A DNA stretch of 15,323 bases, from contig JAEUWE010000185.1 in the NCBI GenBank assembly GCA_016791465.1, positions 1 to 15,323 of the forward strand, read 5' to 3'. Both the position numbers and the translations under genes were made by a program. This DNA is from Pseudobdellovibrionaceae bacterium. GTDB taxonomy: Bacteria; Bdellovibrionota; Bdellovibrionia; Bdellovibrionales; JAMPXM01. This document shows positions 6,955 to 13,400 of the stretch, one piece after another (position 1 is the stretch's first letter; every line of letters starts with the position of its first letter). The notes beneath the pieces were generated by a model. It did no database searches and was not told the DNA's origin. It worked only from the letters and a program-made list of their open reading frames with translations.

Positions 6955-7224
6955 ATGGCAAGTAAGAAGGCAGCAGGTAGTACCCGGAACGGTCGTGATA
7001 GTATTGGTCGTCGCCTTGGCGTGAAACGCTTCGGTGGAGAGGCTGTAAAGCCTGGAACAATTATCGTTCGCCAGCGTGGAACAAAATTCCACCTTGGCAA
7101 TAACGTTCGAATGGGCCGTGACTTCACGATCTATTCTGTTATCGCAGGTGCAGTAAAGTTTGAGCGAATCAACAAAGACCGCACAAAAGTCAGCGTTTAT
7201 CCAGCGACTGCAAAGTCTGCCTAA
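6955..7224 (+). CDS. rpmA: 50S ribosomal protein L27
   Basis: An 89-residue bL27. The flexible N-terminus MASKKAAGSTRNGRDS reaches the peptidyl-transferase centre and contacts the tRNA acceptor ends. The family core follows: GRRLGVKRFGGEAVKPGTIIVRQRGTKFHLGNNV and FTIYSVIAGAVKFE. There is no cleavable N-terminal extension of the Firmicutes type, so the mature N-terminus is probably made directly. ATG 6955 has AGGAG (6944-6948) 6 bases upstream. It forms the standard rplU-rpmA pair and is followed by a strong intrinsic terminator, so the two ribosomal genes can be expressed above the level of the genes behind them. Confidence 0.97.
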   Translation: MASKKAAGSTRNGRDSIGRRLGVKRFGGEAVKPGTIIVRQRGTKFHLGNNVRMGRDFTIYSVIAGAVKFERINKDRTKVSVYPATAKSA

Positions 7225-7295
7225 GTCTGAACAGGCTCTATTCGTTTAGAGTCTTCTGACAGGGCAAACCGAGCAAAGTCTGCGGTTAATGCGAA

Positions 7296-7327
7296 GGCTG
7301 GTCTTATTGACCGGCCTTTTTGTTTTT
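7296..7327 (+). terminator. Intrinsic terminator after rpmA
   Basis: An 8-pair stem GGCTGGTC / GACCGGCC (7296-7303 with 7309-7316, one G-U pair) has a 5-base loop and is followed at once by TTTTTGTTTTT (7317-7327). This is a canonical rho-independent terminator. A weaker hairpin, GGCTCTA / TAGAGTC (7234-7240 with 7247-7253), precedes it. The position inside any upstream extension of the obgE frame shows that the true obgE start is downstream. Confidence 0.88.
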
Positions 7328-7369
7328 AATGTTTGTGAGGCTCCGCACTGGTGCCCAGATGGTGAAGTC

Positions 7370-8389
7370 GTGAAGTTCGTCGACGAAGTTTCTATTTCTG
7401 TTAGCTCGGGAAAAGGTGGAGCGGGCGCCGTTAGCTTTCGGCGCGAGGCCATGGAGGCTCGAGGTGGACCCGACGGCGGCGATGGCGGGCGTGGTGGCCA
7501 TGTTGTTTTCCGAGTTCAACCCCAGCTCAACACTCTGATCGACTATCGCTTTAAGAAGAAGTTTTCGGCCGAAAATGGCCACCCCGGACGCTTTAGCAAT
7601 ATGACCGGTGCGGACGGCAAAGATCTGATTTTGGAAGTTCCACCTGGAACCGTTGTGAAAGACGCAGAGACTCAAGAGGTTTTGCTCGATCTTTCAGAGC
7701 CTGGCGATACGGTTTTTCTCAAAGGTGGTCGTGGCGGCAAGGGGAACTGGTTTTTCAGAACCAGCGTGAATCAGGCACCAGAGAATGCCCAGCCAGGCGA
7801 GATGGGCGACCTTCGGCAAGTCCACTTGGAATTGAAGCTTATCGCTGATGTCGGCGTGATCGGTTATCCGAACGCCGGCAAGTCGACGTTGATCTCGTCG
7901 ATATCCGCAGCCAAGCCAAAGATTGCCGACTATCCGTTTACGACGTTGGCGCCGAATCTTGGCGTTGTTCGAGCGCACGATGAGCGTTCGTTTGTGGTCG
8001 CTGATATCCCCGGTTTGGTTCCCGGTGCGCATAAGGGAATTGGTCTCGGAACGCAGTTCCTTCGTCACATTGAGCGCACGAACCTTTTTGTGCATTTGAT
8101 CGATGCCAGTGGCTCTGCGGGGCGCGATCCACTTCAAGACTATCGAGATATCATGCATGAGCTTGTTGAGTATGATCGCGCCAAGGCCGCGGAGGAGGGG
8201 TTCCGCCCTCTGGCAGAGCGCGAGCAACTTGTCGTGCTCAACAAAATAGATGTTTTGCCACCAGAAGATTTAGCGATCTTGCAGGATCGTTTTGCCCGCG
8301 AAGGGATTGTCACACTTTCAATCTCAGCGGCCTCGCATCGCGGGCTTCGTGAACTTGTGACGGAAATTGGAAAGCGAGTTTTGAAATGA
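7370..8389 (+). CDS. obgE: Obg-family GTPase (50S assembly / stringent control)
   Basis: A 339-residue GTPase needed for late 50S assembly, which also senses (p)ppGpp in studied species. The glycine-rich Obg fold occupies residues 1-158: VSFRREAMEARGGPDGGDGG, PPGTVVKD, then KGGRGGKGN. The G domain follows, with P-loop GYPNAGKS at 165-172, a switch I threonine in PFTTLAPNLG, G3 DIPGLVPGAHKGIGLG, G4 NKID and G5 SAAS. It ends directly after the G domain, as in the short form common in Proteobacteria, without the C-terminal OCT domain. GTG 7370 was chosen because VKFVDEVSI matches the conserved N-terminus (MKFVDE). The frame continues back to 7289 but would cross the rpmA terminator. Ribosome-binding sequence is weak (GGTGA). 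The stop overlaps the next start as ATGA. Confidence 0.96.
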   Translation: MKFVDEVSISVSSGKGGAGAVSFRREAMEARGGPDGGDGGRGGHVVFRVQPQLNTLIDYRFKKKFSAENGHPGRFSNMTGADGKDLILEVPPGTVVKDAETQEVLLDLSEPGDTVFLKGGRGGKGNWFFRTSVNQAPENAQPGEMGDLRQVHLELKLIADVGVIGYPNAGKSTLISSISAAKPKIADYPFTTLAPNLGVVRAHDERSFVVADIPGLVPGAHKGIGLGTQFLRHIERTNLFVHLIDASGSAGRDPLQDYRDIMHELVEYDRAKAAEEGFRPLAEREQLVVLNKIDVLPPEDLAILQDRFAREGIVTLSISAASHRGLRELVTEIGKRVLK

Positions 8390-9405
8390 GTCGTATTGGA
8401 ATTTTCGGCGGTACCTTTAATCCGCTTCATGTTGGTCATATCCAATGCGTGCGCACTGTTCGCAGTCGCCTCAGTCTAGAGCATATTTTTGTTGTTCCGG
8501 CGGCTCAGAATCCGCGCAAACCGCGAACCGAGGGGCCGAAAGACAGCGAACGTCTTGAAATGTGTCGCATTGGCTTTGCTGCAGATGCGGAGTTTGTCTC
8601 CGTTGATGACCGTGAAATCACTCGGGGCGGACTCTCATATACGGTCACGACAGTGGAGTCTTTTGCGAAAGAACACGATCCGTCAGAAATCCATCTGATC
8701 ATCGGCATGGACCAGTTCGATGATTTCGATCGCTGGCATCGTATTGATCGACTTCTTGAGCTGACGAATGTGGTGGTGGTCTCGCGAATGGGGCACCCGA
8801 TTCCTCAGATGATTTCTGATTTTCCAGAAGGCTTGCGTCCCTACATCACCGACTTTGAGAAGGGCTTTGCGCAGCTCTCGACAGGTCGTCATATCGAGTT
8901 TGTTCGGATGAGCGATGTCGACGTGTCGGCAAGCGATGTTCGCCGCCGCATTCGCACGGGTCGTTCTGTTGAGCGATTTGTGACGATTGAAGTTGAAGAC
9001 TTCATCAAAAAACATGGTCTCTATGGACCGATTGGGCCTCGTATTGGCGATTATGAGCAGTTTGCTCGTTTTTGCGGTGACGCCCTTTATAACAAAAAAG
9101 GTTTGAACGTCCGCGGATTCGATCTGCGTCCGACATCGGCTCCTTCGGAGTTTGCGGTTGTGGCTTCGGGTACGAGCACGCGCCACGCGTCGGCATTGGC
9201 TGAGTCAGTTCTCAATGCAGTGAAAGATGAGTTCAACGTCTTCCCACAGAGCGTTGAGGGTATGGGCGAGGGCCGCTGGGTGTTGTTGGATTACGGATCG
9301 CTCATCGTGCACGTCTTTTACGATTTTGTTCGTCAGGAGTATCGTCTTGAAGAGCTCTGGAAGGACGGGCGCGATCTTGGCCTCAAGGATCCGCTGAAGC
9401 TGTGA
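8386..9405 (+). CDS. nadD: Fused nicotinate-nucleotide adenylyltransferase and ribosomal silencing factor (NadD-RsfS)
   Basis: One 339-residue reading frame encodes two normally separate proteins. Residues 1-213 are NadD, which makes deamido-NAD from nicotinate mononucleotide and ATP. They include the nucleotidyltransferase motif GIFGGTFNPLHVGHI (5-19), the LIIGMDQFDDFDRWHR segment, and a DVDVSASDVRRRIRTGR form of the C-terminal ISSTxIR motif (177-193), then helix VEDFIKKHGLY. Residues 222-328 are RsfS, which binds L14 on the 50S and blocks joining with the 30S. Typical strings are DALYNKKGLNVRGFDLR, VVASGTSTRHASALAESV, GRWVLLDYGSLIVHVFYDF and EYRLEELW. The linker (GPIGPRIG) is short and no stop or start codon breaks the frame. 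The ATG overlaps the obgE stop and the TGA overlaps the GTG of rlmH, so all three are translationally coupled. Confidence 0.93.
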   Translation: MSRIGIFGGTFNPLHVGHIQCVRTVRSRLSLEHIFVVPAAQNPRKPRTEGPKDSERLEMCRIGFAADAEFVSVDDREITRGGLSYTVTTVESFAKEHDPSEIHLIIGMDQFDDFDRWHRIDRLLELTNVVVVSRMGHPIPQMISDFPEGLRPYITDFEKGFAQLSTGRHIEFVRMSDVDVSASDVRRRIRTGRSVERFVTIEVEDFIKKHGLYGPIGPRIGDYEQFARFCGDALYNKKGLNVRGFDLRPTSAPSEFAVVASGTSTRHASALAESVLNAVKDEFNVFPQSVEGMGEGRWVLLDYGSLIVHVFYDFVRQEYRLEELWKDGRDLGLKDPLKL

Positions 9406-9872
9406 TTCTGACGTTTCTCTTTGTCGGCGCTGATCGAGTGAGTTGGCTTCAAGACTTTGAAGCCGAGTACCTTGAAAAAATTCAGCGCTACCATCGATCC
9501 GAAGTTGTGCGACTAAAGCCATCTCGCGATGAGCGCGCCAATTCTGAACTTAAAAAGAAGAACGAAACCGATCTTCTGCTTTCGCGGATTAAGGATTCAG
9601 ACTTTCTTGTCGTATTTGACGAGCGAGGTGAGGCCCTGGGTTCGGTGCCGTTCTCCAAAAAAATGGAAAGCTGGTTCAATCGCGGCAAGTCGCGCCTGGT
9701 GTTCTGTGTGGGCGGAGCCTTTGGTTTTGATGACCGCCTTCGCGCACGCGCAGACGTGACGATTTCTCTTTCGGGGTTTGTTCTCAACCACCACGTCGCA
9801 CAAGCCGTCGTGCTTGAGCAGATATATCGTGCGATCTCGATTCAGAAGAATCTTCCGTACCACAACGTGTGA
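9402..9872 (+). CDS. rlmH: 23S rRNA (pseudouridine-1915-N3) methyltransferase RlmH
   Basis: A 156-residue SPOUT-class methyltransferase, the usual family length. It methylates pseudouridine 1915 in helix 69 of 23S rRNA in the assembled 70S ribosome, acting as a dimer with S-adenosylmethionine. The trefoil-knot region is recognisable: DFLVVFDERGEALGS, then RLVFCVGGAFGFDDRL (98-113), then ISLSGFVLNHHVAQAVVLEQIYRA (about 121-144), then PYHNV at the end. Compared with the common HQLxRxxLxEQLYRA, the residues after the first His are H and Q rather than Q and R. The start is GTG 9402, sharing bases with the stop of the NadD-RsfS gene. rsfS-rlmH adjacency is common in bacteria and supports both assignments. 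Confidence 0.94.
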   Translation: MILTFLFVGADRVSWLQDFEAEYLEKIQRYHRSEVVRLKPSRDERANSELKKKNETDLLLSRIKDSDFLVVFDERGEALGSVPFSKKMESWFNRGKSRLVFCVGGAFGFDDRLRARADVTISLSGFVLNHHVAQAVVLEQIYRAISIQKNLPYHNV

Positions 9873-9909
9873 TCTGTCAGCGGGCGTAATAGTTGAATTG
9901 TCTGCGTCC

Positions 9910-10545
9910 ATGCTAATGGATTGGATTTTTGGACGATGTTTGGGTTGTGGGCGGGGCGGGCCGCGGATCTGTGCCAGTTGCGCATTGGCCTTAGAGGGCC
10001 AGCGGTGTCCCAATGGGATGTGGCGGGTCGACGATCAGGCGCTGCCGTTTTTTTTGCGAGGGCTCTATCGATGGGACGAGACCGATGCCGTATCGGCTTC
10101 GAGATTGCGATCGGTGATTTTGTCGTCAAAAGGTGGGCCCTCGACAGAGCTGATTCGTGCTTGGACTGGCCGTTTTGTCGCGACGGCTCTTCGCGAGGGG
10201 AGTCGCTTCACCCACGTCGTGAATCCGCCGGGCCGATCTGGTCTTTGGGAGCCGGACCACTCGGGAGCGTTGGCGGCTGAGATCGCGTCTGTTCTAGAGT
10301 TGGAGCATTTTAAAGGAGTTTGTCGGTCGAAAGGCGCAGATCGGCGGCAAAAGGAGAAGGGGCGTGAAGAGCGACTTTTTACCGGACATCTGTCGGTTGT
10401 GAGTGAAGCTCCTCGGGAGGCCTCATGGCTGTTTGTCGACGATGTCGTGGCGACCGGAGGGACGGCGAGCCGGGTTTGGACAGCGCTGGGTAAACCTCGG
10501 CGCTTTGAGGCATGGGCCGTTGCTTGGCGGGTGCGCCAACTGTAG
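9910..10545 (+). CDS. ComF-family phosphoribosyltransferase-like protein
   Basis: About 211 residues. The N-terminus has a small zinc-ribbon, with cysteines C10, C13, C21 and C24 (CLGCG, then CASCALAL), typical of ComF/GntX proteins. Near the end is a PRPP-binding loop, WLFVDDVVATGGTASRVW (173-190), in the position of the family LVDDVxTTG. The central segment that usually reads Q..L....R..N is diverged (KGADRRQKEKGREERLF). In transformable bacteria ComF works in DNA uptake, probably at the membrane with the ComFA helicase; elsewhere its job is unclear, so no competence role is claimed. The start is uncertain: ATG 9910 and ATG 9916 both lack a good Shine-Dalgarno, and TTG 9898 is possible. It lies 37 bases after rlmH and 8 before the LolA-like gene. 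Confidence 0.8.
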   Translation: MLMDWIFGRCLGCGRGGPRICASCALALEGQRCPNGMWRVDDQALPFFLRGLYRWDETDAVSASRLRSVILSSKGGPSTELIRAWTGRFVATALREGSRFTHVVNPPGRSGLWEPDHSGALAAEIASVLELEHFKGVCRSKGADRRQKEKGREERLFTGHLSVVSEAPREASWLFVDDVVATGGTASRVWTALGKPRRFEAWAVAWRVRQL

Positions 10546-10553
10546 AATGGGCT

Positions 10554-11294
10554 ATGTTGAACTGGATTGTTGCGGCCCTTTTATTTTGTACTTGTGCGGT
10601 TTCGGCACGCGCCTCGTCGGTTCCCTCTATTGCTCCAGCGACCAAGGAGCAAAAAGCCCTTCTTGAAGCCTATCAAAAGCGCATGGTGGGGGCTGGGCAA
10701 CTTCGTGCCCAGGTCACGCGGAAGACCCTCATCGGCCTGCTTGGAACAGAGAAAAAGGCGGAAGGGAGCCTTCTGCTTTCAAAGGGAAGGGTGCGAATCG
10801 ATTTAAAAACAGCCGAAACGGACGAGAGACAGCTCCTGATTGTTGGCAGTAAGAAATTTTGGGCGACGACCTACCCCCCAGTCACATTGAAGGACGCTGC
10901 AATTCAGGTGGTCACCGGGCCGGTTAAGTCGAAGAAGTCGGGCAGTCAGGGCGTTTTGGCGCTGCTGGCGAAAGACGGATTTTTGAAGTCTTTTACAGTA
11001 TCTGGAGTAGCTCTCGCCGAAGGTGGAGAAATGAGCTACTATCTGCAGCCCAAGCAGGACTGGGTTGAGGCCAAGCGAGCTCTTCTCTCTCTTGTTCCGC
11101 TAAAGAAGGGTTCAAAACTGAATTTTACCGACGCTTCACAATGGGCAGTTGGTGAGATGAAGATTTGGGATTTTCAAGACAACGAGACGACATACCTTCT
11201 CAAGAATGTCGTGATCGAAAAAAAGTCGCCAGCGGACAAAGAGTTTGAGTTCACTCCTCCCAAGAATGCCGACGTGATGCCTGTTGGCGTCTAA
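10554..11294 (+). CDS. LolA-like outer-membrane lipoprotein carrier family protein
   Basis: A 246-residue exported protein. Residues 1-20 form a signal peptide (hydrophobic IVAALLFCTCAV, then SARA before the probable cut). The mature part looks like the LolA/LolB-like fold, an open beta-barrel that ferries lipoproteins through the periplasm. A LRAQVTRKTLI strand is followed by GSLLLSKGRVRIDL, then LLIVGSKKFWATTYP, and the end, EFEFTPPKNADVMPV, matches the LolA closing motif F.f.pP.g.dv. There is no convincing lipobox, so it should be soluble in the periplasm. The mid-part (VTGPVKSKKSGSQGV) is longer than usual for LolA. ATG 10554 was picked because it starts the signal peptide; the ribosome-binding site is weak. 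Other LolA-like families cannot be excluded. Confidence 0.72.
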   Translation: MLNWIVAALLFCTCAVSARASSVPSIAPATKEQKALLEAYQKRMVGAGQLRAQVTRKTLIGLLGTEKKAEGSLLLSKGRVRIDLKTAETDERQLLIVGSKKFWATTYPPVTLKDAAIQVVTGPVKSKKSGSQGVLALLAKDGFLKSFTVSGVALAEGGEMSYYLQPKQDWVEAKRALLSLVPLKKGSKLNFTDASQWAVGEMKIWDFQDNETTYLLKNVVIEKKSPADKEFEFTPPKNADVMPVGV

Positions 11295-11316
11295 GGACTT
11301 GTGAGGAGAAGTGAGC

Positions 11317-11802
11317 ATGCCGTCTTTTGATATCGTCTCGGAAGTGAACCTTCAGGAGATCGACAACGCCGTCAACACTGCCATCAAAGAGGTTCAACAT
11401 CGTTATGACCTCAAGGGTGGCAACTGCGAAATTATTTGGGATAAGAAGACAATCGTTCTCAAGGCGAACGATGAGATGAAAATGAATGCAGTTCGCGATA
11501 TTCTACAGGGAAAACTGCACAAACGCGGTGTTGAGATCTCCAGCGTCAAATTTGATAAGATTGAACCCATTGGTGGCATGATGCTCAAGCAGTCGGGCAC
11601 GCTGATCCAAGGAATTGATAAAGAAAAAGCCAAAGAGATCGTGAAGTCGATCAAAGATTCGAAACTGAAGGTTCAGTCTCAAATCATCGATGATCAGCTT
11701 CGCATTACCTCAAAGAGCATCGATGAGCTCCAATCGACGATCACCTACGTCAAAGCCCAGCGCTTTGGTCTGCCTCTTCAATTTATAAACATGCGTTCTT
11801 AA
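11317..11802 (+). CDS. yajQ: YajQ family nucleotide-binding protein
   Basis: A 161-residue protein with the two ferredoxin-like halves of the YajQ family. The N-terminus MPSFDIVSEVNLQEIDNAV is nearly diagnostic, followed by IKEVQHRYDLKGG and later GLPLQFINMR at the end. Members bind nucleotides, including cyclic di-GMP in Xanthomonas and Pseudomonas, and have been linked to RNA or ribosome-related regulation; the exact role here is not known. ATG 11317 was chosen over the in-frame GTG 11311 because AGGAG (11304-11308) is 8 bases away from it. It is 22 bases behind the LolA-like gene and 9 before rimO. Confidence 0.94.
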   Translation: MPSFDIVSEVNLQEIDNAVNTAIKEVQHRYDLKGGNCEIIWDKKTIVLKANDEMKMNAVRDILQGKLHKRGVEISSVKFDKIEPIGGMMLKQSGTLIQGIDKEKAKEIVKSIKDSKLKVQSQIIDDQLRITSKSIDELQSTITYVKAQRFGLPLQFINMRS

Positions 11803-11811
11803 GGAAGAAAA

Positions 11812-13200
11812 ATGTCGAAAACTCCCACTGTTGCGCCCTCGTCTGTCGACGGCCTTAAGAAAGTTCACTTTGTATCTCTGGGGTGCCCGAAGAACCTCGT
11901 CGATAGCGAGATCATGCTCGGCCAGATGATGAAACAGGGTTACGTGGTGACGGATGCCCCCGAGGAAGCGGAGACGATCGTTGTTAACACCTGTGGCTTT
12001 ATTGAGGACGCGAAAAAAGAATCGATTCAAAAAGTTCTCGAAATGGCCGGTTACAAAGAAACAGGTAAAGCGAAGAACTTGGTTGTCGCTGGCTGCCTGA
12101 CTCAGCGCTATAAAGAGGATCTCGTTGAGGGTTTGCCGGAGGCCGACCTCTTTGTCGGTTCAGGCGAATTTCAAAAGATTGCTGAAATTTTGAAGGCGCG
12201 TGAAGAGGGATCAACAGAGAAGCGCTACTTCAATCTGCCGACGTATCTTCAGCAAGAGGATACACCCCGAGTAAACTCAGGACCGGCGTATCGTGCTTAT
12301 TTAAAAATCTCGGAAGGTTGCTTGAAGCGCTGTGCATTCTGCGCCATTCCGAAAATTCGCGGCAACCTTCAATCGCGAAAGCTGGCGTCGATCGTCAGCG
12401 AGGCAAAGCTTTTGGCTGCGGGCGGCGTGAAAGAGATCAACATCATTTCGCATGACTTCACAGACTACGGCTGGGATCTGCGCCGTAAAGACGACGCCGC
12501 AATTGAGCGCCCGGAAGAGCTCCTTCGACAGATTTCAGACGTGAAGGGGTTGCAGTGGATTCGTCTTCTGTATCTCTATCCGGATGGAATTACCGACGAA
12601 ATGATTGAGGTCATCAAGACACGGCCGAACTTGGTCAAATATTTCGATATGCCTCTTCAGCACGTCTCGAATCGTGTTTTGAAATCGATGAATCGCAAGA
12701 TGACTCGAGAAGAAATCACGGAGCGTCTGGCGCGAATTCGCTCGGAGATTCCAGAGGCAGTGATTCGCACTCAGTTCATCGTTGGTTTTCCGGGTGAAAC
12801 GGAAGAAGACTTCCAGGAGCTTCTCGAGTTCGTGCGCGAACAGCGCTTTGATCGAGTTGGTTGCTTCCAGTACTCGCCGGAGGACAACACGGCCGGTGGA
12901 AAAATGGATGGCCAGATCGACGAGGAGACGAAACAGCGTCGTCACGACGAGCTGATGGAGCTACAATTGGAGATTTCGCGCGAGAAGCATCAGGCCTTCA
13001 TCGGAAAAACAGTTCCGGTTTTGGTCGAAGGCTTGAGCGATGAGACCGAGCTTCTTTTGCAGGGACGGATGTCGCAACAGGCGCCGGAGATCGATGGCGT
13101 TGTGTTGATCAACGACGGCACAGCCGCAGTGGGCGAGATCGTGAATGTTCGAATCACCGAGAGTCATGATTACGACCTCGTCGGCGAGATCGTTAACTGA
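11812..13200 (+). CDS. rimO: Ribosomal protein S12 methylthiotransferase RimO
   Basis: A 462-residue radical-SAM enzyme that adds a methylthio group to the beta carbon of an aspartate (Asp88 in E. coli) of S12, using two 4Fe-4S clusters. The N-terminal UPF0004 domain carries cluster-binding C25 (VSLGCPKNLVDSE), C61 (NTCGFIEDAKKE) and C95 (AGCLTQR). The radical-SAM triad is C170, C174, C177 in ISEGCLKRCAFCAIPKIRG. Typical later strings are MPLQHVSNRVLKSMNRK, RTQFIVGFPGETEEDF and YSPEDNTAG, then a C-terminal TRAM domain from about residue 390. SLGCPKNLVDSE separates RimO from the tRNA enzyme MiaB. ATG 11812 has GGAAG upstream. It is the last gene of the run and is followed by an intrinsic terminator. 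Confidence 0.97.
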   Translation: MSKTPTVAPSSVDGLKKVHFVSLGCPKNLVDSEIMLGQMMKQGYVVTDAPEEAETIVVNTCGFIEDAKKESIQKVLEMAGYKETGKAKNLVVAGCLTQRYKEDLVEGLPEADLFVGSGEFQKIAEILKAREEGSTEKRYFNLPTYLQQEDTPRVNSGPAYRAYLKISEGCLKRCAFCAIPKIRGNLQSRKLASIVSEAKLLAAGGVKEINIISHDFTDYGWDLRRKDDAAIERPEELLRQISDVKGLQWIRLLYLYPDGITDEMIEVIKTRPNLVKYFDMPLQHVSNRVLKSMNRKMTREEITERLARIRSEIPEAVIRTQFIVGFPGETEEDFQELLEFVREQRFDRVGCFQYSPEDNTAGGKMDGQIDEETKQRRHDELMELQLEISREKHQAFIGKTVPVLVEGLSDETELLLQGRMSQQAPEIDGVVLINDGTAAVGEIVNVRITESHDYDLVGEIVN

Positions 13201-13215
13201 ACATAATATTTGACG

Positions 13216-13238
13216 AGCGCGAGAAATCGCGCTTTTTT
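13216..13238 (+). terminator. Intrinsic terminator after rimO
   Basis: A perfect 7-pair stem, AGCGCGA / TCGCGCT (13216-13222 with 13227-13233), has a stable GAAA tetraloop and is followed by TTTTT. It closes the plus-strand operon 16 bases after the rimO stop. Confidence 0.9.
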
Positions 13239-13245
13239 GGGGCCA

Positions 13246-13323
13246 ATGCTGACAACCACCACAGTTTTCATTGTTGTTTCAACAGTCGTTCTGTTTTTTC
13301 TAGCGAACGTCGCACTTCACTAG
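13246..13323 (+). CDS. Possible micro-ORF for a 25-residue hydrophobic peptide
   Basis: ATG 13246 to TAG 13321-13323 encodes 25 residues. Four threonines (MLTTTTVF) precede a strongly hydrophobic stretch, FIVVSTVVLFFLANVAL, long enough to span a membrane. GGGG at 13239-13242 lies 3 bases upstream as a possible ribosome-binding site. It resembles in size and character the small membrane peptides of type I toxins or regulatory micro-proteins, but random T-rich DNA also gives such ORFs. It starts right after the rimO terminator, so it would need read-through or its own promoter, and I see no good one. Low confidence that it is expressed. Confidence 0.22.
   Translation: MLTTTTVFIVVSTVVLFFLANVALH
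13281..13299 (+). terminator. Weak second terminator-like hairpin
   Basis: AACAG / CTGTT (13281-13285 with 13291-13295) forms a 5-pair stem followed by four more T residues. It is AT-rich and weak. It may act as a back-up to the stronger terminator upstream, or be chance within a T-rich stretch. Confidence 0.3.
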
Positions 13324-13380
13324 TGCGGTAGCGGTCCGTGCTTCACGGGCCGAGCACCTTGGACGCCCAGAAAGCGGTGC
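13311..13380. other. Three consecutive inverted repeats (possible structured RNA)
   Basis: Three hairpins follow one another: CGCACT / AGTGCG (13311-13316 with 13322-13327), GGTCCGTG / CACGGGCC (13333-13340 with 13344-13351, one G-U pair, 3-base loop) and GCACC / GGTGC (13354-13358 with 13376-13380). None has a T tract on either strand, so they are not classic terminators. The region lies between the convergent rimO and hpt genes and could be a small RNA, a 3' untranslated structure of the hpt transcript or a protein-binding site. No known RNA family was recognised. Confidence 0.4.
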
Positions 13381-13400
13381 GTCATGCCGACTGTCGACGT

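Noticed and set aside
7289..7369. In-frame upstream extension of ObgE
   Set aside because: It would place the rpmA intrinsic terminator inside the coding region, and conserved Obg sequence begins at VKFVDE (GTG 7370).
8386..9405. Sequencing frameshift joining nadD and rsfS
   Set aside because: The frame is unbroken through both domains, with no stop or truncation of either domain near the junction; a fusion is the simpler reading.
9778..9909. Upstream extension of the ComF-type protein overlapping rlmH
   Set aside because: The added residues are basic and unlike ComF; the zinc ribbon begins within ten residues of ATG 9910.
13239..13400. tRNA, SRP RNA or CRISPR in the rimO-hpt spacer
   Set aside because: No TpsiC-arm (GGTTCGA) or cloverleaf, no SRP GGAAGGAAGCAGCC element on either strand, and no spaced identical repeats.
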